Below, one piece after another: positions 46,995-56,934 of a DNA stretch of 64,000 nt. The stretch is from assembly GCA_016191435.1 (NCBI GenBank), contig JACPOQ010000043.1, positions 1-64,000 on the forward strand, read 5' to 3'. Every line of letters starts with the position of its first letter. Position 1 is the stretch's first letter. This DNA comes from Chloroflexota bacterium (GTDB lineage: Bacteria; Chloroflexota; Dehalococcoidia; Tepidiformales; Tepidiformaceae). Under the pieces are notes generated by a model. The model searched no databases and was not told the DNA's origin. It saw nothing but the letters and a program-made list of their open reading frames with translations. Both the position numbers and the translations under genes were made by a program.

Positions 46995-48434
46995 CGGTGG
47001 TCGGCGTGACGTGGGTGGGGTGGCGGTCGCGCCATCACCTTCGAACAACGGCTTGTTGCGTTGCGGGGCGCCCGTGGCGACGAGGGCTTCGCGCACGTTG
47101 GTGACGGGGATGAGCGTGATGCCCTCGATCGCGGGCGTGCCGGCGGCGACGAGGCAGCGCCGGAAGCCGAGGCGGGCCAACTCCTGCAGGCGGCGGCCGG
47201 AGTTGATGACGGGCCGGATGGCGCCCGATAGCGCGACTTCGCCGAGGTAGGCGGTCCAGCGGTCGAGGGGGCGGTCGCGGATGGCGGATTCGAGGGCGGC
47301 GAGCACGGCGAGGTCGGCGCCGGGGTCGCGCAGGCGCATCCCGCCGGAGACCGTGGCGACGACATCGAGATTGGTGGCGTTGAGGCCGCCACGGCGCGCG
47401 AGCACGGCGAGCAGCAGATGCAACCGCGACGTCTCCATGCCGGCGGCGATGCGGCGGGGCGTCGCGAGAAAGCTGGGGACGGCGAGCGCCTGCAGTTCGA
47501 CGGCGAGCGGGCGCGACCCTTCGACTACCGCCGTGACGGCGCAACCGGAGGCCTCGGGGTCGTGTGATTCGAGGAAGGCGGCGCTGGGGTTCTCGACGCT
47601 ACGCAGGCCTGCGCCGGTCATTTCGAAGACGCCGACCTCGTCGGTGGCGCCGAAGCGATTCTTCACGGCGCGGAGGACCCGCAGGGCGCCGCTTTCCGCG
47701 CCTTCGAAGTAAAGGACGACATCGACGAGGTGTTCCAGCAGGCGCGGGCCGGCGATCTCGCCGCCTTTGGTCACGTGGCCCGTGACGATGGTGGCGATGC
47801 CGGCGCCCTTGGCGAAGGCGACGAGACGGGCGCCGGCTTCGGCGAGCTGCGCGGGCCCGCCGGCGCGGCTTTCCAGCCCTTCGACGTACACCGACTGGAT
47901 GGAATCGATGATGCAGGCGGCGGCGCCGTTCGCCTCCGCGGCCGCGAGGGCGGATTCGAGGTTCGTCTCTGGTACGAGCGTGATGGGCGCGGATTCGACG
48001 CCAAGGCGGGCGGCGCGCAGGCGCACCTGGCGCGGCGACTCCTCGCCGCAGACGTAGGTAACGGCCACGCCACGCAGCGCCAGGCGGGCGGCGGCCTGCA
48101 GCATGAGCGTCGACTTGCCGATGCCCGGGTCGCCGCCCACGAGCACGAGCGAGCCGGCGACGAGGCCGCCGCCGAGGGCGCGGTCGAACTCGGGGATCTC
48201 GGTAGCGAGCCGCTCGCCGGCGCCGTCCGGGACCGAGGCGAGCGCGATCGTGGCCGCGGGAGCGACCTCGGCGCGCCGGCGCGAGGCCAGTTGCGCCGCG
48301 GGCGCGCCGGCACGGGCGGCGCCGGTAAACTGCTCCATGCTGTTCCAGGCGCCGCACTGCAGGCAACGCCCGGCGAACGCGGGCGATTCCCAGCTGCAGG
48401 CGTGGCATCGATATCCGCGTTGCACCTTCGCCAT
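46977..48434 (-). CDS. radA: DNA repair protein RadA
   Basis: 485-residue RecA-like branch-migration helicase. Parts in order: an N-terminal zinc finger (YRCHACSWESPAFAGRCLQC), a RecA-like core with Walker A GGDPGIGKSTLMLQAA, the RadA-specific KNRFGATDEVGVFEM motif, and a C-terminal Lon-protease-like domain (LDRWTAYLGEVALSGAIRPV). ATG at 48434. The extreme C-terminus is a low-complexity PQPLSP tail translated from the junction repeat, slightly longer than usual. Preceded on the same strand by a methyltransferase gene 72 nt upstream. Confidence 0.96.
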   Translation of the reverse strand: MAKVQRGYRCHACSWESPAFAGRCLQCGAWNSMEQFTGAARAGAPAAQLASRRRAEVAPAATIALASVPDGAGERLATEIPEFDRALGGGLVAGSLVLVGGDPGIGKSTLMLQAAARLALRGVAVTYVCGEESPRQVRLRAARLGVESAPITLVPETNLESALAAAEANGAAACIIDSIQSVYVEGLESRAGGPAQLAEAGARLVAFAKGAGIATIVTGHVTKGGEIAGPRLLEHLVDVVLYFEGAESGALRVLRAVKNRFGATDEVGVFEMTGAGLRSVENPSAAFLESHDPEASGCAVTAVVEGSRPLAVELQALAVPSFLATPRRIAAGMETSRLHLLLAVLARRGGLNATNLDVVATVSGGMRLRDPGADLAVLAALESAIRDRPLDRWTAYLGEVALSGAIRPVINSGRRLQELARLGFRRCLVAAGTPAIEGITLIPVTNVREALVATGAPQRNKPLFEGDGATATPPTSRRPPQPLSP

Positions 48435-48506
48435 GCGCGGATGTTACGGGCCTTCGCGCTCGTGGGCACAGCGGGCGTGTCAGTCGCGGCGACGGCCCGG
48501 CCTGCG

Positions 48507-49403
48507 TCAGTCGCGGCGGCGGGCGACGGCGCAGAGGATGTCCCGCGGGTTCACGTAGACGGCCGCGCGGTCCAGGCCCATGACTTCGACGCCCTTGCCG
48601 AGCACCGCCGCCAACGGCGGTACGTACATGCGCAGGCGGCGTGCCAGGAAATCAAGCGCGACGTCCTTGCCGATTGAGGTCACTTCGAGCGGCTGGTAGC
48701 CGCCCTTCTCCAGGGCGAGCGTGACGGTTTTGCGCGAGAAATAGTAGAGGTGCTCTTCGGCTAACTTGAAGCCCATCCAGCGGGCGCCGGTGAGTTTCGC
48801 CACGGTGCTGCCGACGTCCGGGGTGCTGAGCACGAGCAGCCCACCGGGCTTCAGCAGTGTGCGCGCGAGCGAAAGCACGCTCACGGGGGCCGGGACGTGC
48901 TCGATGACATCCCACATGGTGACGACATCGAAGCTGCCCGGCTCATAGCCGGCCTCTTCCAGCATGCCGACGCGGGCGGGGATGCCGAGGCGCTCGTTCG
49001 CGAACTTCACGGCGTGCTCGCTGATATCGACGCCATCGACCTGCCAGCCGCGGCTCTTCGCTTCCTCCAGGAAGAAGCCGAGGGCGCAGCCGACATCCAG
49101 CAGGTGGCCGCGTGTGGGGCTGAAGCGTTCGATGGTATCGAGGCGGCGCGCGGCGGTCTTGAGGATGCAGTAGCGGTCGCGCTCGTAGTCGTCGTAGCCG
49201 GTGCTGGCGGAGTCGGCGCTCTTGAAGTATTCCTCCCGGTATACCTTGCGCAGGGCATCGGCGTCCGGGAAGGTGCGCGCCTGCACCAGACCGCAGGTCG
49301 CGCAGCGGCACAAGTGCGCGAGCCGCGGGTTGGGCAGGGTTTCGAAGACGGTGTTCTGGCAAAGCCCACACGGGCGGGGGTTCTCGAAGCGGGTAGTCGG
49401 CAT
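48507..49403 (-). CDS. SAM-dependent methyltransferase with N-terminal zinc-ribbon-like region
   Basis: 298-residue protein. Two cysteine pairs near the N-terminus (CGLCQN and CRCATCGLVQ) suggest a metal-binding ribbon. The class I methyltransferase core then has motif I HLLDVGCALGFFLEEAKSRG and FDVVTMWDVIEHVPAPVSVL. This architecture is common in methyltransferases of sugar or cell-surface glycan modification clusters, but no such genes are adjacent. ATG at 49403; followed by radA on the same strand. Confidence 0.85.
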   Translation of the reverse strand: MPTTRFENPRPCGLCQNTVFETLPNPRLAHLCRCATCGLVQARTFPDADALRKVYREEYFKSADSASTGYDDYERDRYCILKTAARRLDTIERFSPTRGHLLDVGCALGFFLEEAKSRGWQVDGVDISEHAVKFANERLGIPARVGMLEEAGYEPGSFDVVTMWDVIEHVPAPVSVLSLARTLLKPGGLLVLSTPDVGSTVAKLTGARWMGFKLAEEHLYYFSRKTVTLALEKGGYQPLEVTSIGKDVALDFLARRLRMYVPPLAAVLGKGVEVMGLDRAAVYVNPRDILCAVARRRD

Positions 49404-49450
49404 GATGGCAGAGTACCAGTTCCGCCGCCCGTGTTCCCCCGGTTCGCGGC

Positions 49451-49903
49451 TTACGCGGCCGCCGGGCGCTCCCAGACGGTGACCCAGGCCTCGCCATCGC
49501 CGGTGACTGCCCCGATCATCGCGGCATGTTCGATTTCGAGGAGCCGGTTGAGCGTGGCCGCCATGGCGACCTCGGCTTCGCGCGAGACCGCCGCCAGGCG
49601 CTCGCGGATGGGCGCCAGGGCGTCGATTTCGACGAGGTGGCGGACGGTGTGAGGCCAGACGAAGAAGGTGAACGCCTCCGGCGAACCGAAGCTGCCGCGG
49701 TGCTTGCCCAGCCAGAGATACCGCTCCTGGACCGTCGCGACAGGCGCCACGATGGCCACGAGCGGGCCTTCGCTGCTGTTCGAACGGGTATCGATGAGCA
49801 GGCGTTCGGGGAACGTGGTGAAGCCCACGGTCACGAGGTCGCCTTTGCGGAGGACCTCGTTCACCGCGTCCATATCGAGTCCGAGTCCGTTCTCAGCAAA
49901 CAC
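49451..49903 (-). CDS. Hypothetical protein downstream of groEL
   Basis: 150-residue soluble protein of unknown function. It starts FAENGLGLDMDAVNEVLRKG and contains TFFVWPHTVRHLVEIDALAP. A C-terminal alanine-rich helical part (SREAEVAMAATLNRLLEIEH) follows. No family was recognised. The GTG at 49903 is chosen because AGGAGG lies 5 nt ahead. It follows groEL on the same strand after two stable hairpins, so expression with groEL may be attenuated. Confidence 0.65.
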   Translation of the reverse strand: MFAENGLGLDMDAVNEVLRKGDLVTVGFTTFPERLLIDTRSNSSEGPLVAIVAPVATVQERYLWLGKHRGSFGSPEAFTFFVWPHTVRHLVEIDALAPIRERLAAVSREAEVAMAATLNRLLEIEHAAMIGAVTGDGEAWVTVWERPAAA

Positions 49904-49943
49904 GGTGACCTCCTGGGAATGAGTGGTTGGAACAGGGAACACA

Positions 49944-49971
49944 AAGGGGTGGGTTTTTCGTCCCACCCCTT
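49944..49971 (-). other. Hairpin between groEL and the following gene
   Basis: 10-bp perfect stem AAGGGGTGGG / CCCACCCCTT with an 8-nt loop. Without a T-tract in the direction of transcription it may act as an mRNA 3'-end stabiliser or attenuator. Confidence 0.5.
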
Positions 49972-49988
49972 CGTCCACAACCGCCCGA

Positions 49989-50020
49989 GCCCACCCGTAC
50001 CGATCATCGGCAGGGTGGGC
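49989..50020 (-). terminator. Compound hairpin 3' of groEL
   Basis: Outer 8-bp stem GCCCACCC / GGGTGGGC enclosing an inner stem CCGAT / ATCGG. It begins 17 nt after the groEL stop codon. There is no U-run, so it could be a weak terminator or a processing and stability element. Confidence 0.45.
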
Positions 50021-50036
50021 CGAAGGGGTTAGGGTC

Positions 50037-51721
<1,685 letters not shown>

Positions 51722-51831
51722 TCCGCCGTTCAGGCTCCCGGACGGCCCGATGCGACGGGAGCCATCACCCGATGCAACGGGTATGGCAAACGTCTTGCCA
51801 TCTCCCCGCGGCCGGTGTCAGCTAGACGGCG

Positions 51832-53046
51832 ATGGATGCGGATGAGACAAGGGAGCGCGTGGTTGGGCTGGCGCGGCGCGAGGGCTTCCCGCTGGTGCGC
51901 ATTGCGGCGGCAACCATCGATCGGCGGGCGCGCGAGGCAGCGCTCGCGGCCCACGCCGCAGGCAACCTCGACGGGCTGGGCTGGATGACGGAGGCGTGGC
52001 TCCGGCGGGCGACCGACCCGGGTGCGTTCCTGCCGGGAGCGCGGTCGGTGGTCCTGTGCGCGCTGCCCTACCGGGGTATGGGAGTGTGGGCGTGTGCGAG
52101 TGCGGGGGCCGATGGCGAGGCGAAGCCCGCGCGGGGCCGGGTGGCGGCGTACGCGCACGGGCGGGACTACCACCGCGTGTTCGAAAAGAAGTTGCGGCGC
52201 GTCGCACGCGTGCTGCGCGAGGAGTTCGGGGCGCTGGCGCGCGCGACGGTGGACTACGGGCCGCTGCTGGAACGGGCGCCGGCAGTGGCGGCCGGGATGG
52301 GCTGGTCCGGGAAATCGACGATGTTGCTCGCGCCCGGGTTCGGGCCGTGGGTGATGCTGGGCGCCGTCGCGACGAACCTCGATCTCGCCCCCGATGGACC
52401 GCTGCGGAAGACGTGCGGCTCGTGCACGCGCTGCATAACGGCGTGCCCAACGGGGGCTCTCGCGCCCGACGGTCACGTGCTCGATGCGCGGCTGTGCATC
52501 AGCTACCACACTATCGAGAACCGTGGGCCCGTCCCGCGCGAACTGCGCGCCGATTTCGGCGACTGGATCTTCGGCTGCGATGCCTGCCTCGATGCCTGTC
52601 CCGTAGGCGCAGGCAGTACCGCTTCGCACCCGGACCTGCTGGCGAGGTCGCAGGAGGACGCGCGACCGGAGCTGGCACCGTTGCTGCAGCTCGACGAGGC
52701 GGCATTCCAGGAGCGGTATCGCGGGCGGCCGATCCTGCGTGCGAAACGCGACGGCTTCCTGCGCAACGTCTGCATTGCGCTCGGGAACGTTGGCACGGCC
52801 GCGGATCTCCCGGCGCTGTGCAGCGCCCTCGATGACCCGTCGGCGCTGGTGCGCGGCCACGCCGCGTGGGCTGTTGCGCGCCTTGTCACGCGCGTTCGCC
52901 CGGGCTCAGCACTCAGCACCAAGGACTCAGCACTTCGCTCCCTTGAGTCCCGGCTTCAGATCGAACAGGATGCCGGGGTCCGCGAAGAGATCGAACTGGC
53001 CATAGCGGCCGCGACACGGCGGCCGCTTGCCGCGAAGGAGGGGTGA
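51832..53046 (+). CDS. queG: Epoxyqueuosine reductase-like protein
   Basis: 404-residue cobalamin- and iron-sulfur-dependent reductase acting at the last step of queuosine synthesis in tRNA. The N-terminal cobalamin-binding part has RGRVAAYAHGRDYHRVFEKK. Two 4Fe-4S motifs follow (CGSCTRCITACPTGAL and CDACLDACPVGA), then a HEAT-like C-terminus (SALDDPSALVRGHAAWAVAR). Between the two last helices an in-frame insertion, RPGSALSTKDSALR, is translated from a 29-nt copy of the GTGCTGA repeat. ATG at 51832, divergent from groEL. Other queuosine genes are not in the window. Confidence 0.92.
   Translation: MDADETRERVVGLARREGFPLVRIAAATIDRRAREAALAAHAAGNLDGLGWMTEAWLRRATDPGAFLPGARSVVLCALPYRGMGVWACASAGADGEAKPARGRVAAYAHGRDYHRVFEKKLRRVARVLREEFGALARATVDYGPLLERAPAVAAGMGWSGKSTMLLAPGFGPWVMLGAVATNLDLAPDGPLRKTCGSCTRCITACPTGALAPDGHVLDARLCISYHTIENRGPVPRELRADFGDWIFGCDACLDACPVGAGSTASHPDLLARSQEDARPELAPLLQLDEAAFQERYRGRPILRAKRDGFLRNVCIALGNVGTAADLPALCSALDDPSALVRGHAAWAVARLVTRVRPGSALSTKDSALRSLESRLQIEQDAGVREEIELAIAAATRRPLAAKEG
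52905..52933 (-). repeat. 29-nt GTGCTGA-heptamer repeat inside queG
   Basis: The reverse complement reads GTGCTGA, GTCCTTG, GTGCTGA, GTGCTGA plus G: two mismatches to the left inverted repeat at 11224. It lies in frame within the coding sequence and is translated as SALSTKDSAL. Confidence 0.85.
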
Positions 53047-53050
53047 GCCA

Positions 53051-53557
53051 ATGACCCGCAACGCGACCGTGGAGGACCTGCCGCTGCTGGAACGCCGGCG
53101 CATCGAGGCGGGCGTGCTTGTCCCGGTGATCCGGGCGCTGCAGGCGGAGTTCGGCGAGGAGGCCGTGAACCGCGTCGTGGGCGCCGCCATCCGGGAAATA
53201 GCGCGGGCGCAGGGCGAAGCGAGAGCGAAACAGGCACATATCGAGAGCATGGCCGACCTCCAGCGCGTCATGAGCGCGGGGCCAATCTCAGAAGGCTCGC
53301 TCATTGTAGACGTCGTGGAGCAGGACGAGGCGCATTACGGCTTCAACGTGACGACCTGCAAGTTCGTGGAGATGTACGAGGCAATGGGCGCCCGCGACCT
53401 CGGGTTCCTGCTGTCGTGCGGGCGCGACTATGCGGCGTTCGCGGGGATGGCGCCCGGGTTCGAATTCAACCGCACGCAAACGCGGATGGAAGGCGCGACG
53501 CACTGCGACTTCCGCTACAAAGCGCCGGCAGGGGACCCGCCCGTCACGTCCGCCTGA
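53051..53557 (+). CDS. L-2-amino-thiazoline-4-carboxylic acid hydrolase-like protein
   Basis: 168-residue protein of the ATC hydrolase family (PF14196-type). Family features are PLLERRRIEAGVLVPVIRAL at the N-terminus, FNVTTCKFVEMYEAMGARDL, GFLLSCGRDYAAFAG and RTQTRMEGATHCDFRYK at the C-terminus. Conserved cysteines are C103, C123 and C152. The founding Pseudomonas enzyme opens the thiazoline ring toward L-cysteine, but most members are uncharacterised. ATG at 53051, 4 nt after queG, with GGAGG ahead, so the two are probably co-transcribed. Confidence 0.85.
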   Translation: MTRNATVEDLPLLERRRIEAGVLVPVIRALQAEFGEEAVNRVVGAAIREIARAQGEARAKQAHIESMADLQRVMSAGPISEGSLIVDVVEQDEAHYGFNVTTCKFVEMYEAMGARDLGFLLSCGRDYAAFAGMAPGFEFNRTQTRMEGATHCDFRYKAPAGDPPVTSA

Positions 53558-53603
53558 CCACGCCGCAGCCAATCGGTTGACGCGGCCGCAATCCCTCGCG
53601 CGG

Positions 53604-53609
53604 TAGAGT
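53604..53609 (+). promoter_or_regulatory. -10-like TAGAGT 6 nt ahead of the kinase start
   Basis: TAGAGT ends 6 nt before the ATG and no Shine-Dalgarno exists, suggesting a leaderless mRNA. A TTGACG lies at 53577-53582, but its 21-nt spacing is too long for an ideal promoter. Confidence 0.35.
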
Positions 53610-53615
53610 CGAAGC

Positions 53616-54824
53616 ATGGTCACGACGGAAAGCGCGGTCGGTGGGCGTTATCAGCTGTTGCGCCCCCTCGGCATGGGTGGATACGCGGAGGTGTGGCTCG
53701 CCACGGATGATGACACTGGCCGCCAGGTGGCACTCAAGTTGCCGCGGCGCGAACGCTCGGCACTGGCGCCCACGGGGGCGGCCGGGTGCCGGCGGGAGCT
53801 CGCCGCCGCGGCGCGGCTGTCCCACCCGAATATTGTGCGGCTGCTCGATTCCGGCATGGACCGTGGAGAGCCGTACCTGGTCTTCGAATACGTCGATGGG
53901 CCGAGCCTGCGCGAAGCGCTGAGCACGGGTGGCGCGCTGCCGCCCTCGGAGGTGGTGCGGCTGGGGTCGGAGCTGGCGGGTGCGCTGGCATATGCCCATT
54001 CCCGGGGCGTGCTGCACAACGACATCAAGCCCGAGAACATCCTTCTCGCCAGGGACGGAGCGAAGCTCGCGGATTTCGGCGCGGCGGCCGGGCTCAGCAG
54101 GACGTTGACGGCGTCGGCGACGCATGAGCTCGCGGGCACTGTGGCCTATCTCGCGCCAGAAGTCCTGCAGGGCGCGGCCGCGAGCGAGGCATCGGATATC
54201 TACTCGCTGGCGCTGGTGCTGTTTGAAGCGGCTGCGGGGCGCCTTCCCTGGCCCGGCGCGACGGCGGCGGCGGTGGCGGGCCAGCGGCTGGCAACTCCCG
54301 CGCCTCCGTTGCGCTCGGCCGCGCCCGGCATGCCGCCGGCGTTCGAAGACGCGATCGCGCGAGCGTTGTCGCGATCGCCTGCGGTGAGGCCGGCGTCTGT
54401 GGCGGCGTTCGGGGCGGCACTCGTCGCGCAGCCCGAAGCCACGGTCGCGATCGTTGCTCCCACGGGGGCGGCACGGGCTTCCCCGACACCGGCGGCACCG
54501 GCCGCACCGCGCGGCAGCGGGCCCCGGGTGTGGATGGCCGCGACGGTAGCGGGCATCGCGGTGCTCGCGACAGCCGGCGCGGGGGTCGCGCTGCAGTGGA
54601 CGGGCGGCAGCTCCGGCGATGTCTCGCGGCAGACACCGACGGTGACGGGGCTCGCCTCGCAGCCCGCTACGCCGGCCGCGGCATCTACGCCCGCCGCCAC
54701 CGCGACTCCGAGGCCGGCGACGGGCTTCGGGCTCGCACCCACGCCCATACCAACGCCCCGAATCGTGCTGCCCGGCAAGGGCAAGGGCGATGTGAGCGGT
54801 GGGAAGGACAAGGGTCACCGCTGA
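53616..54824 (+). CDS. Membrane-anchored serine/threonine protein kinase
   Basis: 402-residue Hanks-type kinase. The glycine-rich loop is LGMGGYAEVWLA, the ATP lysine is K40 (VALKLPRR), and the catalytic loop is HNDIKPENILL (D135). N134 replaces the usual Arg of HRD, making this a non-RD kinase. DFG is at 152-154 and the APE-like motif is YLAPEVLQG. A transmembrane helix lies near residues 306-328 (AATVAGIAVLATAGAGVALQ). The external part is only about 70 residues, Pro/Thr/Ala-rich, with no PASTA or other sensor domain. The ATG at 53616 appears leaderless. Substrates unknown; it stands upstream of a dienelactone hydrolase. Confidence 0.93.
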   Translation: MVTTESAVGGRYQLLRPLGMGGYAEVWLATDDDTGRQVALKLPRRERSALAPTGAAGCRRELAAAARLSHPNIVRLLDSGMDRGEPYLVFEYVDGPSLREALSTGGALPPSEVVRLGSELAGALAYAHSRGVLHNDIKPENILLARDGAKLADFGAAAGLSRTLTASATHELAGTVAYLAPEVLQGAAASEASDIYSLALVLFEAAAGRLPWPGATAAAVAGQRLATPAPPLRSAAPGMPPAFEDAIARALSRSPAVRPASVAAFGAALVAQPEATVAIVAPTGAARASPTPAAPAAPRGSGPRVWMAATVAGIAVLATAGAGVALQWTGGSSGDVSRQTPTVTGLASQPATPAAASTPAATATPRPATGFGLAPTPIPTPRIVLPGKGKGDVSGGKDKGHR

Positions 54825-54919
54825 TCGGCGGCTGGAAGCCGCGCTTGACGCGCCGATTCCGCCGATTACGCTACGTCTCGCATCTATCCTTCGACCAATA
54901 CCTGCGCAGGAGTCTCCAC

Positions 54920-55585
54920 ATGGGCGAAATGGTCACGTTTCCATCGAACGGCGGTACGGCCCAGGGCTATCTCGCGAAGCCCGCGAGCGGCTCGGGCAAG
55001 GGCGTCATCGTCTTCCAGGAGTGGTGGGGGCTGAACGCCAACATCAAGGGCATCGCCGACCGCTTCGCGGGCGAGGGCTTCGTCGCGCTGGCGCCCGACA
55101 TGTTCCACGGCAAGGTGACGGCCGAACCCGACGAGGCGGGCAAGCTGCTCATGGCCCTCAATATCGAACAGGCAGCGAAGGACGCCCGCGGCGCGGTCCA
55201 GTACCTCAGGGGCGTGACGGGCGGGCCGGTGGGCACCACCGGGTTCTGCATGGGCGGGGCGCTGAGCCTGTTCACCGCTTGCCTCGCCGGCAACGACGTG
55301 GGCGCCTGTGTCGACTACTACGGCGGGCACCCGATGGTGACCTACAACTGGGACACGTTGACGGCGCCCGTTCTCGGCCTTTTCGCCGAACACGACGACT
55401 TCGTGAACCCAAACCTGCCGAAGTACGAAGAGGCGCTCACTGCGCGACACAAGACGTACGAATTCAAGACCTATCCCGGTACCCACCACGCCTTCTTCAA
55501 CGACGAGCGGGCCGATACGTTTGACAGGGGCGCAGCCGACGACTCCTGGACGCGCTCGCTGGCGTTCTTCCGCGCCAATCTCTAA
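54920..55585 (+). CDS. Dienelactone hydrolase family protein
   Basis: 221-residue alpha/beta hydrolase. The nucleophile is C110 in TTGFCMGGALSL. The acid is in GLFAEHDDFVNPN and the histidine in YPGTHHAFFNDE, the complete Cys-Asp-His triad of dienelactone hydrolases. The N-terminal GVIVFQEWWGLNANIKGIAD is also typical. The family hydrolyses dienelactones in aromatic degradation, but many members serve other carboxylesters. ATG at 54920 with AGGAG 7 nt ahead; longer frames reaching into the kinase gene are not used. Confidence 0.92.
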   Translation: MGEMVTFPSNGGTAQGYLAKPASGSGKGVIVFQEWWGLNANIKGIADRFAGEGFVALAPDMFHGKVTAEPDEAGKLLMALNIEQAAKDARGAVQYLRGVTGGPVGTTGFCMGGALSLFTACLAGNDVGACVDYYGGHPMVTYNWDTLTAPVLGLFAEHDDFVNPNLPKYEEALTARHKTYEFKTYPGTHHAFFNDERADTFDRGAADDSWTRSLAFFRANL

Positions 55586-55675
55586 GCGCCGCTCGGGCGG
55601 GATGGGGGTGAATCGGGGACGAAGGGCCGTTTCCGAGGACGCGCCATCGATGTGCGATATCGCGGGAGGCGGTGG

Positions 55676-56551
55676 ATGTTCGACCTGACCGGCAAGGTGG
55701 CCGTCGTTACCGGTGCGGGGGACGGGTTGGGGCGGGAGATTAGCCTCGCGCTCGCGCGCGCGGGGGCTTCGGTCCTCGCAGTCGACCACCTGCCCGAATT
55801 GGCGGAGGCGACGGCGTGCGACATCCGCGAGGCCGGCTGCGAAGCCGAGGGCTTTGCGGTGGACGTGCGCGACCGCGCCGGGATCGGGTACATGGCGCGG
55901 GCGGCGGTGGAGGCGCTGGGCGGGCTGGACATCTGTGTCATCTGCGCGCCGGCCGCCCACCACAGCAACATGCTCACGCTCCTGGAGGAGGAGTGGGACT
56001 TGCTGGTGGCGGGGAGCCTCAAGGCGATGGTCGCGACGACACAGGCCTGCGCGCGCGAAATGGTGCGTCTGGGCACGGGCGGGCGGATCATCCTGGTGGC
56101 GCCGGCCGGGCACCGGGGTGGTGGGATGAGCGCCGTCACGGCGGCCGCGATGGAAGCGATGACTCGTTGGTGGGCCGAGGACCTTCAGCCGTTCGACATC
56201 ACGGTGAACGCCCTGGCGCCGGCGCTACCCGGCACGCGCGGCGGACGTGGGGGCGGCAATGAAGAGGGGAGCGGGCACCCAGACGCCGGATCTGCCGCGT
56301 GCTGGCTCGCCGGAGATGCCGCCCGCGACATCAGCGGCGCCTGCCACCGGTTCAACAGCGACCTCACCGACCTCGATCGGCTGGCACACGGAACCGAGGG
56401 GGCGGCCTACCGAGAGTTCGTACGCGAGGCCCGGGCAACGGCGAGCGGCGAGGCCATCCTGGCGGAGCTGGATCACCTGGCCGATGAGTCACGGGCGCGA
56501 TATGCGCCCGTTTTGCTCCCGGAGCGGCGCTGGAAGCGCCCCGAGTATTAG
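55676..56551 (+). CDS. SDR-fold protein lacking the catalytic Ser-Tyr-Lys
   Basis: 291-residue short-chain dehydrogenase fold. The cofactor loop TGAGDGLGREIS and the acidic DVRDRAG position are conserved, so NAD(P) binding is plausible. At the place of the YxxxK motif the protein reads M151-S-A-V-T155 (GGGMSAVTAAAMEAM). The upstream serine is replaced in ILVAPAGHRGGG, so all three catalytic residues are gone. It is therefore probably a non-catalytic SDR or a decaying gene. An extra C-terminal segment of about 55 residues follows the normal fold. ATG at 55676 with GGAGG 6 nt ahead. The stop overlaps the convergent zinc-ribbon gene by 3 nt. Confidence 0.8.
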   Translation: MFDLTGKVAVVTGAGDGLGREISLALARAGASVLAVDHLPELAEATACDIREAGCEAEGFAVDVRDRAGIGYMARAAVEALGGLDICVICAPAAHHSNMLTLLEEEWDLLVAGSLKAMVATTQACAREMVRLGTGGRIILVAPAGHRGGGMSAVTAAAMEAMTRWWAEDLQPFDITVNALAPALPGTRGGRGGGNEEGSGHPDAGSAACWLAGDAARDISGACHRFNSDLTDLDRLAHGTEGAAYREFVREARATASGEAILAELDHLADESRARYAPVLLPERRWKRPEY

Positions 56552-56748
56552 CTGGCGGCGCGAAACGGCCAGCGCTGGTTGACGCCGGTGCGGCTGTTGA
56601 TCCTGGCATGGAGCAGCAGGCGATCCGCGATTTCGCTGCCGTTCGCGGGCCGGTTGCCGCACTGCAGGCAGACCATCGCCCGCTGAACGCCTTCGTCTTC
56701 CAGGTACATCGCGCCGTGACAACGGCTACATGCGTGTGCAAAGAGCAT
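56548..56748 (-). CDS. Small zinc-ribbon protein
   Basis: 66 residues with a four-cysteine ribbon, CSRCHGAMYLEDEGVQRAMV followed by CLQCGNRP, and a basic tail (RINSRTGVNQRWPFRAAS). Short single-ribbon proteins of this kind are frequent and uncharacterised in Chloroflexota. ATG at 56748, preceded by GGGGGAACC. Convergent with the SDR-like gene and divergent from ligD. Confidence 0.7.
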   Translation of the reverse strand: MLFAHACSRCHGAMYLEDEGVQRAMVCLQCGNRPANGSEIADRLLLHARINSRTGVNQRWPFRAAS

Positions 56749-56934
56749 TGTGGTTCCCCCACGAGATTGATCCGAGGCTAGCAACGTCCGTCTTGCGCCG
56801 GTCTGCCGCGCGATTGTCGCCTTCCAACAAACTCGTTACAGGAACACACGCGGGGCGAGGGCCATTACCGTATGCAGACCGGCTACCGGAGCGGGTGCTA
56901 TCGTGAAAACACATCGAGATACCAGGATAGGACG

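Noticed and set aside
52076..52115. GTGTG-rich tract in the N-terminal loop of queG as a second inserted repeat
   Set aside because: It may be a low-complexity loop, but only one copy was seen in the window, so a repeat family cannot be claimed.
53577..53609. TTGACG/TAGAGT pair as a standard promoter for the kinase
   Set aside because: The 21-nt spacing is outside the usual 16-19 nt range; only the -10-like hexamer is kept, at low confidence.
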